Below are positions 1 to 7,321 of a DNA stretch of 64,000 bases, piece after piece. Position 1 is the first letter of the stretch, and each line of letters begins with the position of its first letter. The position numbers and the translations under genes were made by a program. Source of the DNA: Magnetovibrio sp. PR-2 (GTDB lineage: Bacteria > Pseudomonadota > Alphaproteobacteria > Rhodospirillales > Magnetovibrionaceae); NCBI RefSeq assembly GCF_036689815.1, contig NZ_JBAHUR010000007.1, positions 124,001 through 188,000 on the forward strand, read 5' to 3'. The notes beneath the pieces are model-generated. The model searched no databases. It worked only from the letters and a program-made list of their open reading frames with translations, and was not told where the DNA came from.

Positions 1-184
1 GAAGCTCTTCAGATCCGTTGGCAAAGGCCCAGAGCGCCAAAATCATGAACAAGACGGTCGGCATCACCGGCAAAAATGCACCGATCACGCCCAAGGCAAA
101 AAAAATCCAACCCAAAGCAATGAAGACATGCTTCTTGCAGGCAGCAGGGATGGATGTGTTTGTCTCTTTGGGTTCGTTCGTCAT
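1..184 (-). CDS. DUF454 (YbaN-type) small membrane protein, partial
   Basis: Read on the reverse strand from the ATG at 184, 61 codons run off the left edge of the window, so the C terminus is missing. After a short polar N terminus the protein shows a helix (LGWIFFALGVIGAFLPVMP) followed by PTVLFMILALWAFANGSEE. The run G-W-x(6)-G-x-x-G-x-F-L-P-x-x-P-T and then 'FA..S' is the hallmark of the DUF454/YbaN family of small inner-membrane proteins of unknown function. No clear ribosome binding site precedes 184, and the same frame stays open to a stop at 236-238, so a non-ATG start further upstream is possible. Confidence 0.75.
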   Translation of the reverse strand, partial: MTNEPKETNTSIPAACKKHVFIALGWIFFALGVIGAFLPVMPTVLFMILALWAFANGSEEL

Positions 185-294
185 GTTTGCATGTCCACTG
201 GCGTGAATGTGGGGGTGTCGTTTTCGAACGCCAACTCATTTTATCGAAACACGTCCCACTTCACCATTGATATTGCCCCCCGTTCGGGCCACAT

Positions 295-342
295 GGGGAG
301 GGCATAAGTATGAAAGACCTCTTTGACGATGAAAAATTGTGA
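295..342 (+). promoter_or_regulatory. Strong Shine-Dalgarno and 10-codon leader ORF overlapping the next gene
   Basis: A GGGGAGGG sequence (295-302) lies 7 nt before an ATG at 310 that opens only ten codons (MKDLFDDEKL, stop 340-342). The next gene starts inside this mini-ORF (ATG 329, or TTG 323) in another frame and has no good ribosome site of its own. Translational coupling through the leader is the simplest reading; a frameshift at the A-run 331-335 that split one N terminus is the alternative. Confidence 0.35.
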
Positions 343-787
343 CGATTGCCCTGGCTCCGTGAAATGCACAAGCACGCTGCTGCATCCCATATTGGTACAA
401 GTGTACGATCTCTATGCAGGTGGGACACGCGATAAGTTCGACATTTTATTTTCCCTCAGTGATGACGACGAAGAAGCGTTGGAGCTCTGCGATGCCCAAG
501 TTTCGCGCGCGTGTTGGACCAAGGCTGCTTTGCTGGCCATGGTCGATGTGGTGATGCGCCTGTCAAAGAACGATTTGTCAAACGATCCTGAACGGGCACT
601 TTACGGTGTGATTGAAACCGCGCGCGATGCTTTTTCCAGTTTCCCGTGGCACATAGAAGAGTTGGTGGATCAAGCGCCAGAGCTGTATGCTTTGATCCTG
701 GAGCGTTGCGAAACGCCTGAGCTCTGTAACACCATATCCAAGCGGGCCTTCATCAAAGCCTGTAAAGACATTGCCTACACGACTTGA
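329..787 (+). CDS. Conserved hypothetical protein with N-terminal CxxC motif
   Basis: 152 residues from ATG 329 (TTG 323 would add two). I do not recognise the family. The N terminus carries KNCDDCPGSVKC, three cysteines spaced as if for metal or disulfide binding; the rest is helical and acidic with further cysteines (ELCDAQ, RACW, LERCETPELC, KACKD). No membrane segment or signal peptide is visible. The gene ends 15 nt before the M20 hydrolase and is probably cotranscribed with it. Its start is unusual because the only strong ribosome binding site upstream belongs to a 10-codon ORF that overlaps it. Confidence 0.6.
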   Translation: MKNCDDCPGSVKCTSTLLHPILVQVYDLYAGGTRDKFDILFSLSDDDEEALELCDAQVSRACWTKAALLAMVDVVMRLSKNDLSNDPERALYGVIETARDAFSSFPWHIEELVDQAPELYALILERCETPELCNTISKRAFIKACKDIAYTT

Positions 788-802
788 ACGACAGGACGGA
801 CC

Positions 803-1972
803 ATGACCCTCAATCTTGCCCCTGGTATTGAAGCTTACGTGGACACCATGAAAGCGTGGCGGCGCGACATCCATGCGCATCCCGAAACCGCATTTGAAGA
901 GGTTCGCACAGCTGCGCTGGTGGCTGAGCAGCTGAAAAGTTTCGGACTTGAGGTGCATACAGGCTTTGCCAAAACCGGGGTGGTTGGCGTCTTGGACCAT
1001 GGTGACGGTCCGGCCATTGGTTTGCGCGCCGATATGGATGCACTGTTTATGGATGAGTTGACGGGCTTGGACTATGCCTCGATCCACGCCGGAAAAATGC
1101 ATGCGTGCGGGCACGATGGACACACGGCCATGCTGTTGGGGGCGGCGAAGTATCTCAGCGAAACGAAATTCTTCAAAGGCCGTGTCGTGTTCATCTTCCA
1201 ACCTGCCGAAGAAGGCGAGGGCGGGGCCAAAAATATGGTTGAAGAGGGTTTGTTCGAAAAGTTCCCCGTTGATGGCGTCTACGGCCTTCACAATTGGCCG
1301 GGGATGGACGTGGGGACATTTGCCGTGACGCCTGGCCCCATCATGGCGGCTTATACGTCGTTTGAAGCCCGCATTCAGGGACAAGGTGCACATGGTGGTA
1401 TGCCGCACTTAGGCGTTGACCCGGTTGTTGTTGCGGCGCAAGTCATCACCGCATGGCAAGGCATCGTCAGCCGCACCATCGACCCGCAAGACGCCGGCGT
1501 TATTTCTGTGACGCAAATTCATGCCGGCGATGCGTATAACGTCATTCCCGACAGTGTGGAGCTCAAAGGCGCCATCCGGTCGTTCCGTGAAGCGGTGGGC
1601 GATCATCTGTGGACCCGAATGAAGGAATTGGCGTCGGGGATTTGCACAGGCTATGGCGCGGACTTTACGCTGGAACGCCACAGAAGCTATCCGGCCACCA
1701 TCAATTCCGACACCGAATCCGGCCTGGCTGCCATGGCGGCGGCGGATGTGGTGGGGCACGAAAATGTTGATCACCACCCGGTGCCCAGCATGGGCGCGGA
1801 AGACTTCGCCTATATGCTTGAGGCCTGCCCCGGTAGCTACGTGTGGATGGGCAACGGCCCAGGCACAGGCGGTTGTTTGCTCCACAATCCCAAATACGAC
1901 TTCAACGATGAAGCCTTGGCCGTGGGCGCGAGCTATTGGGTCAAGCTGGTGGGAAACGTCCTGGCTGATTAG
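803..1972 (+). CDS. M20D family amidohydrolase (hippurate/N-acyl amino acid hydrolase type)
   Basis: 389 residues, the usual length for M20D peptidase-like amidohydrolases (HipO, AbgB, IAA-amino acid hydrolase), which cleave N-acyl or N-aminoacyl bonds with a two-metal centre. GLRADMDAL (about residue 75) and MHACGHDGHTAML (M99-L111) give the conserved Cys102 and His104 metal ligands; QPAEEGEGGA (about 135) supplies the catalytic/metal glutamates; a lid domain follows around 180-290 and the last metal region includes SMGAEDFAYML. The start has AGGACGGACC just before the ATG. No signal peptide, so cytoplasmic. The substrate cannot be told from sequence; amino-acid catabolism or peptide scavenging is likely. 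Confidence 0.9.
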   Translation: MTLNLAPGIEAYVDTMKAWRRDIHAHPETAFEEVRTAALVAEQLKSFGLEVHTGFAKTGVVGVLDHGDGPAIGLRADMDALFMDELTGLDYASIHAGKMHACGHDGHTAMLLGAAKYLSETKFFKGRVVFIFQPAEEGEGGAKNMVEEGLFEKFPVDGVYGLHNWPGMDVGTFAVTPGPIMAAYTSFEARIQGQGAHGGMPHLGVDPVVVAAQVITAWQGIVSRTIDPQDAGVISVTQIHAGDAYNVIPDSVELKGAIRSFREAVGDHLWTRMKELASGICTGYGADFTLERHRSYPATINSDTESGLAAMAAADVVGHENVDHHPVPSMGAEDFAYMLEACPGSYVWMGNGPGTGGCLLHNPKYDFNDEALAVGASYWVKLVGNVLAD

Positions 1973-1979
1973 GCGCGGC

Positions 1980-2153
1980 TTAAGCGTCCAAGCTGTTGAT
2001 CACGTCGGTGACCAAAGCCAAGGTGTCGCCGTCCATATCAGCGTTGTTTGGGGCTTTGGCGATCACATCGTCCAAGTCGATGATATCTCCAACCATTGCG
2101 GGGTTGAAGGCTTGGGCCATGTCGATCATGTCTGCGGAAAAAATGGTGTTCAT
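1980..2153 (-). CDS. Small acidic protein, 57 residues
   Basis: A short gene read on the reverse strand from ATG 2153 to TAA 1980, convergent with the M20 hydrolase and only 7 nt from it. The product begins MNTIFSADMIDMAQAFNPAM, continues with DIIDLDDVIAKAP and ends VTDVINSLDA; it is strongly acidic with no basic cluster, cysteine or membrane segment. A ribosome site (TAGGAACC) sits 8-12 nt upstream and the codon use matches flanking genes, so I consider it real. The upstream DNA is AT-rich with inverted repeats, as expected for a controlled promoter. Function unknown. Confidence 0.6.
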   Translation of the reverse strand: MNTIFSADMIDMAQAFNPAMVGDIIDLDDVIAKAPNNADMDGDTLALVTDVINSLDA

Positions 2154-2840
2154 AATATGGTTCCTATTTTCTATAGGCTCACGTTATGTAAGCAACGTTC
2201 TGTTCGCTTTTACACAAGCAAAAGAAATGCCAACTGTGCCAAGCTGGAATTGGGCTGCATACATTTCTATTTTCTTATTTAAAATCAGTCCTGTTTATCC
2301 GGTTTTGGAAACTTCGCAAAGTTTTCCAAAATTGCGAAATTTTGAAAAATGCTGACTTTGTATTGCATTTTGCAATGCAGACTTGGGATCAACGGGACTT
2401 AGCGATAGGGCCGACGCCCAAAAATTGGGAAAGCCCCACTTCGTAGGAAGAGGGGCTTTCCGGTATGACCGGTGCAGGGGGGGACGTGAAGGCTGCTCCC
2501 GATCAATTAGGAGAAGGTGCTTTAAATTTGGCGTTTACACACAAAACCAACCAAATTACTCAAGTAATATTTCATCAAATATGGATGCAGTCAAGCCCTC
2601 TTTTGGAATAATTTCAAGTCAGTTTTGTGACGAGGCTATTCTTGCTTAATCCATTAAAATTGTTATAAAATATTTGGTTGGCGTGTGTGCTGGTGGCGGG
2701 CGTGTCAGGCCGCTTTTGCGGCGCATATGGTCAAGGCCATTACGAATCCTTTTGGTGAATAACCATAGAACTGAGTGCGATGCTAGTTGTGTGAGGGGGC
2801 ACGCGGCTCAGCACCTGTACTTTAAGGGAGGGGAGACGTA
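2154..2840. other. Gene-free AT-rich stretch with inverted repeats
   Basis: No convincing coding frame on either strand. It contains an AT-rich imperfect inverted repeat at 2303-2331 (TTTTGGAAA-CTT against AAG-TTTTCCAAAA), a short palindrome near 2363-2377 (ATTGCA-TTT-TGCAAT), a terminator-like hairpin at 2428-2461 and a GC hairpin at 2709-2722 (GCCGC-TTTT-GCGGC). The first 230 bases probably hold the promoter of the small reverse-strand gene ending at 1980. Confidence 0.4.
2428..2461 (-). terminator. Rho-independent terminator-like hairpin (reverse strand)
   Basis: Perfect 10-bp stem GGAAAGCCCC / GGGGCTTTCC with a 14-nt loop. On the reverse strand the stem is followed by CAATTTTTGGG, a short U-tract. 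No protein gene on the reverse strand lies immediately upstream of it, so it either ends a non-coding transcript from the 2470-3100 region or shields the small acidic gene. Confidence 0.45.
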
Positions 2841-2952
2841 GAAAGCGGGACATTGTTGGAATGGGCGCGGTGGGGCGTTGCCCATTGAAAGATGGCCTTG
2901 CTGGGGGGCGAAGAGGTTGCCATCAAAATATCCAAGCGAATGTCCCGCTTTC
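2841..2952. ncRNA. Candidate structured RNA, three-way junction (strand undetermined)
   Basis: A perfect 14-bp stem closes a 112-nt element: GAAAGCGGGACATT (2841-2854) pairs with AATGTCCCGCTTTC (2939-2952). Inside lie two further hairpins, AATGGGC (2860-2866)/GCCCATT (2880-2886) and GATGGC (2891-2896)/GCCATC (2919-2924). Three nested perfect stems in a gene-free stretch suggest a folded RNA rather than chance. I do not recognise it as SRP RNA, 6S RNA, tmRNA or a common riboswitch. A small non-autonomous mobile element with 14-bp terminal repeats is the alternative, but no target-site duplication flanks it. It ends 251 nt before pyrD. Confidence 0.45.
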
Positions 2953-3203
2953 CCCCAAATAAAAGCAAGCAACGTGCCAAATCACAGGCCCTGTGTTAGG
3001 GGATTGAAATATATGCGAAACATACGCTTGTGTGATTCTTGCTGCATTGCGAAATGAGAATTCTTCCCGGTTTATGAAGGGGCAAAACGCGAAATGATTT
3101 GCATTTTGCTAATTTTCGGGCCGCATTCACCATGATCTGTGCATTGTGTCCGGTGCGGATTTCCCTTAGAAGGTGGCGATACGGATGTGAAAGGAACTCC
3201 CCC
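2953..3203. other. Gene-free leader region before pyrD
   Basis: About 250 bases without a supported gene. Several copies of a GCGAAAT word occur (near 3048 and 3089, and also near 2334). The pyrD promoter must lie here or further upstream, but I see no clear -35/-10 pair. Confidence 0.3.
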
Positions 3204-4280
3204 ATGGCTGTTGCACGTACCGGTACTTACAAATTGATATGGCCTTTGGTGCGTTTGTTGGATCCTGAGCGCGCCCACGCACTGGCGCTGACGGCCTTGA
3301 AGCTTGGCATCATGCCTGCCCCCGCGCGGGTAGAAGACGACGTGCTTCAGGTGAAGCTTTGGGACTTGGTCTTTCCCAATCCGGTCGGTTTGGCGGCCGG
3401 TTTTGACAAAGACGCTGACGTGTATACCCAAATGCTGTCCCAAGGTTTCGGCTTTGTGGAAGTGGGTTCGATTACACCGCGCCCGCAACCGGGCAATCCG
3501 AAGCCGCGCTTATTCCGTCTTGAACAAGACGGCGCCGTCATCAATCGTATGGGGTTTAATTCCGCAGGTCACGACGTCTCTGTCCGTCGTTTGCAAAGCC
3601 GCGACCGGGCGCGCGGCATCGTCGGCGTAAACTTGGGCAAAAACAAAGAGACTGAAGACGCAGCTGCAGACTATGAAGTCGGTGCACAAAATTTTGGTGC
3701 GCTTGCAGACTACATGGTCATCAACGTTTCCAGCCCCAACACACCGGGCCTGCGTGCGCTTCAAGGACCCGAGCCCTTGCGCGAGCTTTTGACCCGCACC
3801 AAAACCGCGTTGGACGCCACCACCAAAGACACCCGCACGCCGCCGTTGCTGTTGAAAATTGCGCCGGACCTCACGGATGAAGACAAATCCGATATTGCCC
3901 AGGTCAGTCAAGAGGTCGGTATCGACGGTTTGATTGTCACCAACACCACCATCGAGCGCCCCGACACTTTACAAGGCCTGCACAAGGGCGAGACGGGCGG
4001 CTTGAGCGGTCGTCCGCTGTTTGAAGCCTCGACCCGCGTGTTGGGCGAGATGTATGAAGCCACCGGCGGCAAGATGGTGCTGGTCGGTGTGGGCGGGATC
4101 GAAGACGCCAAGACGGCTTATGACAAGATCCTCGCGGGGGCCTCGTTGGTGCAGCTGTATTCCGCCATGGTCTACCAAGGCCCAGCCATTGCCGCCGGCA
4201 TCAACCGCGAGCTGGCCGAGATGCTCAAAGCCGACGGCTTTGCATCCGTGCTGCAGGCTGTGGGGCAGAAGGGTGCTTAA
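3204..4280 (+). CDS. pyrD: Dihydroorotate dehydrogenase (quinone), class 2
   Basis: Oxidises dihydroorotate to orotate with membrane quinone as acceptor, the fourth step of pyrimidine synthesis. 358 residues from the ATG at 3204, chosen because GAAAGGAA precedes it by 9 nt and this gives the usual class 2 length with its N-terminal membrane-associating helical segment (YKLIWPLVRLLDPERAHALA). FMN and substrate motifs are GFDKDADVY, NRMGFNS, NVSSPNTPGLR (with the class 2 catalytic serine), TNTT, GGLSGRPL and VGVGGI. Convergent with nadK, 3 nt apart. Confidence 0.95.
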   Translation: MAVARTGTYKLIWPLVRLLDPERAHALALTALKLGIMPAPARVEDDVLQVKLWDLVFPNPVGLAAGFDKDADVYTQMLSQGFGFVEVGSITPRPQPGNPKPRLFRLEQDGAVINRMGFNSAGHDVSVRRLQSRDRARGIVGVNLGKNKETEDAAADYEVGAQNFGALADYMVINVSSPNTPGLRALQGPEPLRELLTRTKTALDATTKDTRTPPLLLKIAPDLTDEDKSDIAQVSQEVGIDGLIVTNTTIERPDTLQGLHKGETGGLSGRPLFEASTRVLGEMYEATGGKMVLVGVGGIEDAKTAYDKILAGASLVQLYSAMVYQGPAIAAGINRELAEMLKADGFASVLQAVGQKGA

Positions 4281-4283
4281 GCC

Positions 4284-5051
4284 CTAAACCTGGAACTGTT
4301 CGCGCAAAATGCGTTCTTCCAGATTGTGTTCCGGATCAAACAGCAACACCGGTGCGACGGAGCGGTCTTCGACCACTTCGACTTTGCGCACATTGCGCAC
4401 GGCCAAGTCGTCGGCGACGGCGTTTACGGGGCGCAGCTTCGGATCGATCACTTCAAACGTCACCCGTGCATTGGCAGGCAACAACGCACCGCGCCATTGA
4501 CGTGGGCGGTAGGCGCTGATGGGCGTCAAGGCCAAGATGTCGGAGCCCATGGGGATAATCGGCCCGTGGGCAGACAGGTTGTACGCTGTGCTGCCCGCAG
4601 CCGTAGACACCAAAGCCCCGTCGCAAATCATTTCGTCCAAGCGCACTTGGTCGTCGATTTTGATGCGCAGCTTTGCGGCCAGGCGGCGATAGCGCAGCAA
4701 TGAAACTTCGTTGAAGGCCCAGGCTTCGTGCTTTTTGCCACGCGAATCAATGGCCGTCATGAGCAGCGGGTGAATGTTGATGGGTTCCGCCCGGCTCAAA
4801 CGTTTGGTCAGGCCGGTTTCTTTGAATTCGTTCATCAAAAAGCCGATGGAGCCCCGGTTCATGCCATACAGCGGCACTTCGCGACGCAGGTATTTGTGCA
4901 GCGAGCGCAGCATATAGCCGTCACCGCCCAAAACGACGATCACGTCGGCCTTGGCGGGCTGGGTGGAGCCGTAGCGTTTTTTTAAAGCTTTCAGGGCTTC
5001 CTGAGCATGCTTTTGGCGCGCGGCAACAAAGGCGATTTTTTCAAACTTCAT
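4284..5051 (-). CDS. nadK: NAD kinase
   Basis: Phosphorylates NAD to NADP. 255 residues, matching the short alphaproteobacterial form. The ATP/NAD-kinase signature [11 protein letters not shown] lies near residue 42 and is followed by [14 protein letters not shown]; the NAD-binding region is [25 protein letters not shown]. Cytoplasmic. It is preceded by an 87-nt gap from moaA, whose transcription runs in the same direction, so the two may be cotranscribed. The stop lies 3 nt from the pyrD stop on the other strand. Confidence 0.95.
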   Translation of the reverse strand: MKFEKIAFVAARQKHAQEALKALKKRYGSTQPAKADVIVVLGGDGYMLRSLHKYLRREVPLYGMNRGSIGFLMNEFKETGLTKRLSRAEPINIHPLLMTAIDSRGKKHEAWAFNEVSLLRYRRLAAKLRIKIDDQVRLDEMICDGALVSTAAGSTAYNLSAHGPIIPMGSDILALTPISAYRPRQWRGALLPANARVTFEVIDPKLRPVNAVADDLAVRNVRKVEVVEDRSVAPVLLFDPEHNLEERILREQFQV

Positions 5052-5138
5052 GGAAACGGCGGTCCTGTTTCACTCAAGGTTTGGCGGAGTATAAACCATT
5101 GGGCCCGGAAAGTTTAGCCGTGAGTTTTGAAGAGCTTA

Positions 5139-6128
5139 TCAGCCACCCGTGACACTCATGTGGCGTTTGACGGCGGGCTCGCCGTGGCCCGGTTCGATAA
5201 CGAACTCATGGCCTTTGGGCTTTAAGTGTAGCGCTTGGTCAATGGCACCGTTGAGTTTGCCCATGGGATCGCAAGACCGCATCGCTTCGCGCAAATCAAC
5301 GGAACTGTCTTGGCCCAGGCACATATAGAGCGTGCCCGTGCAGGTCAGGCGCATGCGATTGCAGTTGTCGCAGAAGTGATCGGACAGCGGCGTGATGAAG
5401 CCGACCTTTTGCCCGGTTTCGCGCACGTCTAAATACTTCGACGGCCCGCCCGTCGAATGGGTGGAGGGAATGAGGCTCCAATCCGCTTCGAGCTTCTGAC
5501 GCACGTCGGAAAGGGGAAGGTACTGTTGTGTTCGGTCCCCACCAATGTCGCCCAGTGGCATGGTTTCGATCAAGGTCATGTCGAAACCTTGTTCTCCACA
5601 CCAGCCCACCATATCGCTCAATTCATCTTCATTGAAGTTTTTCAGCGCCACGGTGTTGATTTTGACTTTCAGATCCGCATCCTGAGCGGCTTTCAAACCG
5701 TCCAAGACCTGATTGATGTCACCGCGCCGCGTGATCTCGGCGAATTTGTCCGGATCCAACGAATCCATGGACACATTGATGCGTTTCATGCCCAGTCGTT
5801 TGAGGTCGTGCGCATACTTCGCCAACTGTGAACCATTGGTGGTCATCACCAGCTCTTCTAATAGCCCCGTGTCCAGGTGACGGCCAAGCTTTTCTATGAG
5901 GCCCAAAATGCCGCGGCGCACCAAAGGCTCACCACCCGTGAGACGCAGCTTCTTCACACCACGTTCAATAAAGGTGGAGCACACCGTGTCTAGTTCTTCC
6001 AAGCTCAACAAATCTTTGCGCGGCAAAAACGTCATGCTTTCCGCCATGCAATAAAAGCAGCGGAAATCACAACGGTCGGTGACCGAAACGCGCAGATAGG
6101 TGATGGGGCGGCCGAATGTGTCTTGCAT
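5139..6128 (-). CDS. moaA: GTP 3',8-cyclase, molybdenum/tungsten cofactor synthesis
   Basis: Radical-SAM enzyme making 3',8-cH2GTP, the first step of molybdopterin synthesis. 329 residues from ATG 6128 (ATG 6137 would add MRT). The N-terminal cluster is CDFRCFYC (CxxxCxxC), followed by LRLTGGEPL. The C-terminal second [4Fe-4S] site is CDNCNRMRLTCTG, and the protein ends in the GG dipeptide (MSVTGG) needed for catalysis in this family. It lies directly downstream of the tungstate-uptake gene tupA in the same orientation, a sensible pairing of metal import and cofactor synthesis. Confidence 0.95.
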   Translation of the reverse strand: MQDTFGRPITYLRVSVTDRCDFRCFYCMAESMTFLPRKDLLSLEELDTVCSTFIERGVKKLRLTGGEPLVRRGILGLIEKLGRHLDTGLLEELVMTTNGSQLAKYAHDLKRLGMKRINVSMDSLDPDKFAEITRRGDINQVLDGLKAAQDADLKVKINTVALKNFNEDELSDMVGWCGEQGFDMTLIETMPLGDIGGDRTQQYLPLSDVRQKLEADWSLIPSTHSTGGPSKYLDVRETGQKVGFITPLSDHFCDNCNRMRLTCTGTLYMCLGQDSSVDLREAMRSCDPMGKLNGAIDQALHLKPKGHEFVIEPGHGEPAVKRHMSVTGG

Positions 6129-6344
6129 GGTCCTCATATGCGTTGTGACTGGTCAAATACAACGCCTCAGTTTTCAAAATACCGTGTTTGCGGATACGTG
6201 TCGTCCATAAACTCACTGTGGGTTTTGGTACTTTAGTCGCAGATCAAATGCATTGACGGTGGTCAAATAGACTTCGGGCCCACACTCCCGGGAGGCTCAA
6301 TTCCCAAAGTGCAGGCCCTTTGCCCGACAAAACTGTCAGCAGAC
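6129..6344 (-). promoter_or_regulatory. moaA leader region with GC-rich hairpins
   Basis: About 210 nt between tupA and moaA. On the transcribed strand CGGGC and GCCCG close a segment that contains CAAAG/CTTTG and the palindrome CTCCCGGGAG (around 6283-6325). Its position before moaA resembles that of Moco/Tuco leader RNAs in other proteobacteria, but I cannot match the published motif by eye, so this is only a candidate structured leader or tupA terminator. Confidence 0.3.
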
Positions 6345-7148
6345 TTATTGAGCGGTGGGGAAGAACAGCTGTTCGCCCTGCAGCTTGAAGGCGGCGATGG
6401 CGTGTTGACCGTCTTTGGAGACCAGCCAATCGATGAACGTTTGGCCCAATTCGGACTTCACGTGCGGGTGTTTGGCTTTGCTGACCAAGATCACGCCGTA
6501 AGGGTTGGCGAGGTTGGAACTGCCTTCGTGCACGATGTCCAATCCGTCTTTGTTTTTGAACGCGATCCAAGTGCCGCGATCCGACAGGGCGTAGGCGCCC
6601 ATGCCTTGGGCCATGTTTAACGTAGCCCCCATGCCTGCACCGGCTTCGCGGTACCAGTTGCCGCCTGGGGTCAAGCCGGCGGATGTCCACAAACCGCGCT
6701 CCCGCTTGTGCGTGCCGCTATCGTCGCCGCGCGAAACGAAGTTGGCTTTTGCGGTGGAGATGACGGTCAATGCAGCGTTGACGTCTTTGGTGGATTTTAC
6801 GCCTGCCGGATCGGCTTTCGGGCCGATGACGATGAAGTCGTTCATCATCACGTCATAGCGTTTTTCGCCAAAGCCTTCGGCAACAAAAGCTTCTTCGGAT
6901 TTGCGGTGGTGCACGAACAAGACGTCCGCATCGCCCGCTTTGGCTTGGCGAATGGCTTGGCCCGTGCCGACGGCAATCACGCGCACTTCTATGCCGGTTT
7001 TTTTCGTGAACTGGGGCAAGATATCATCAAACAGGCCGGAGTTGGCCGTGGACGTGGTCGATGCCACAGTGATGAAGTCGCCCGCCATGGCGAGGCTGGA
7101 GCCCAGCAAAACGCTGGCGGCAATAGCGAGGGAAGCGAAAAAACGCAT
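6345..7148 (-). CDS. tupA: Tungstate ABC transporter, periplasmic binding protein
   Basis: 267 residues from ATG 7148 (AAAGGACC about 7 nt upstream); longer in-frame starts would bury the signal peptide. The signal peptide is MRFFASLAIAASVLLGSSLAMA with cleavage before GDFITVAS. The mature N terminus has ASTTSTANSGLFDD, the TTST tungstate-binding motif of TupA/WtpA-like proteins, followed by VRVIAVGTGQAI, DVLFVHHRKSEE and SRGDDSGTHKRE, all typical of TupA. It captures tungstate (or molybdate) in the periplasm for TupBC. The gene stands 173 nt after tupC and is preceded by two ModE-like palindromes, so it can be regulated apart from tupBC. Confidence 0.9.
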   Translation of the reverse strand: MRFFASLAIAASVLLGSSLAMAGDFITVASTTSTANSGLFDDILPQFTKKTGIEVRVIAVGTGQAIRQAKAGDADVLFVHHRKSEEAFVAEGFGEKRYDVMMNDFIVIGPKADPAGVKSTKDVNAALTVISTAKANFVSRGDDSGTHKRERGLWTSAGLTPGGNWYREAGAGMGATLNMAQGMGAYALSDRGTWIAFKNKDGLDIVHEGSSNLANPYGVILVSKAKHPHVKSELGQTFIDWLVSKDGQHAIAAFKLQGEQLFFPTAQ

Positions 7149-7202
7149 AAGGATGGTCCTTTTCGAATTCAAATGTCTGGCCAATAATCCCTCCAAAACA
7201 AG

Positions 7203-7226
7203 CGTTATGTCAATTTGGGAATAACG
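7203..7226. promoter_or_regulatory. ModE-like operator 1 upstream of tupA
   Basis: CGTTAT (7203-7208), a 12-nt spacer, then ATAACG (7221-7226): a perfect inverted repeat with the half-sites and spacing of the known ModE consensus (CGTTAT-ATA-N6-TAT-ATAACG). It sits 55-78 nt before the tupA start codon, a good position for repression or activation. Assignment rests on this spacing match; the regulator gene is not in the window. Confidence 0.6.
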
Positions 7227-7273
7227 GGTAGATGACGCATACCGCTTTTCCATGCAATTGGGCATACGACTTT

Positions 7274-7297
7274 CGTCGTATATTTTTGTGCATAACG
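7274..7297. promoter_or_regulatory. ModE-like operator 2 upstream of tupA
   Basis: CGTCGT (7274-7279), 12-nt spacer, ATAACG (7292-7297). One half-site is perfect and the other matches four of six positions, with the same 12-nt spacing as operator 1, 71 nt away (close to seven helical turns). The AT-rich spacer ATATTTTTGTGC also resembles ModE sites. Confidence 0.45.
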
Positions 7298-7321
7298 CTA
7301 AAAGGTCTGAGGATTGAGGGC

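Noticed and set aside
578-1408. 276-residue reverse-strand frame across the hypothetical gene and M20 hydrolase
   Set aside because: Biased composition (His, Arg, Cys) and no family match; both genes opposite it are convincing.
2383-2649. 88-residue frame in the gene-free stretch
   Set aside because: Its middle consists of the 2428-2461 hairpin, codon use is odd and there is no ribosome site.
2841-2952. SRP (4.5S) RNA
   Set aside because: Size is right but the conserved GGUCAGGYCCGGAAGGAAGCAGCC-type core is absent.
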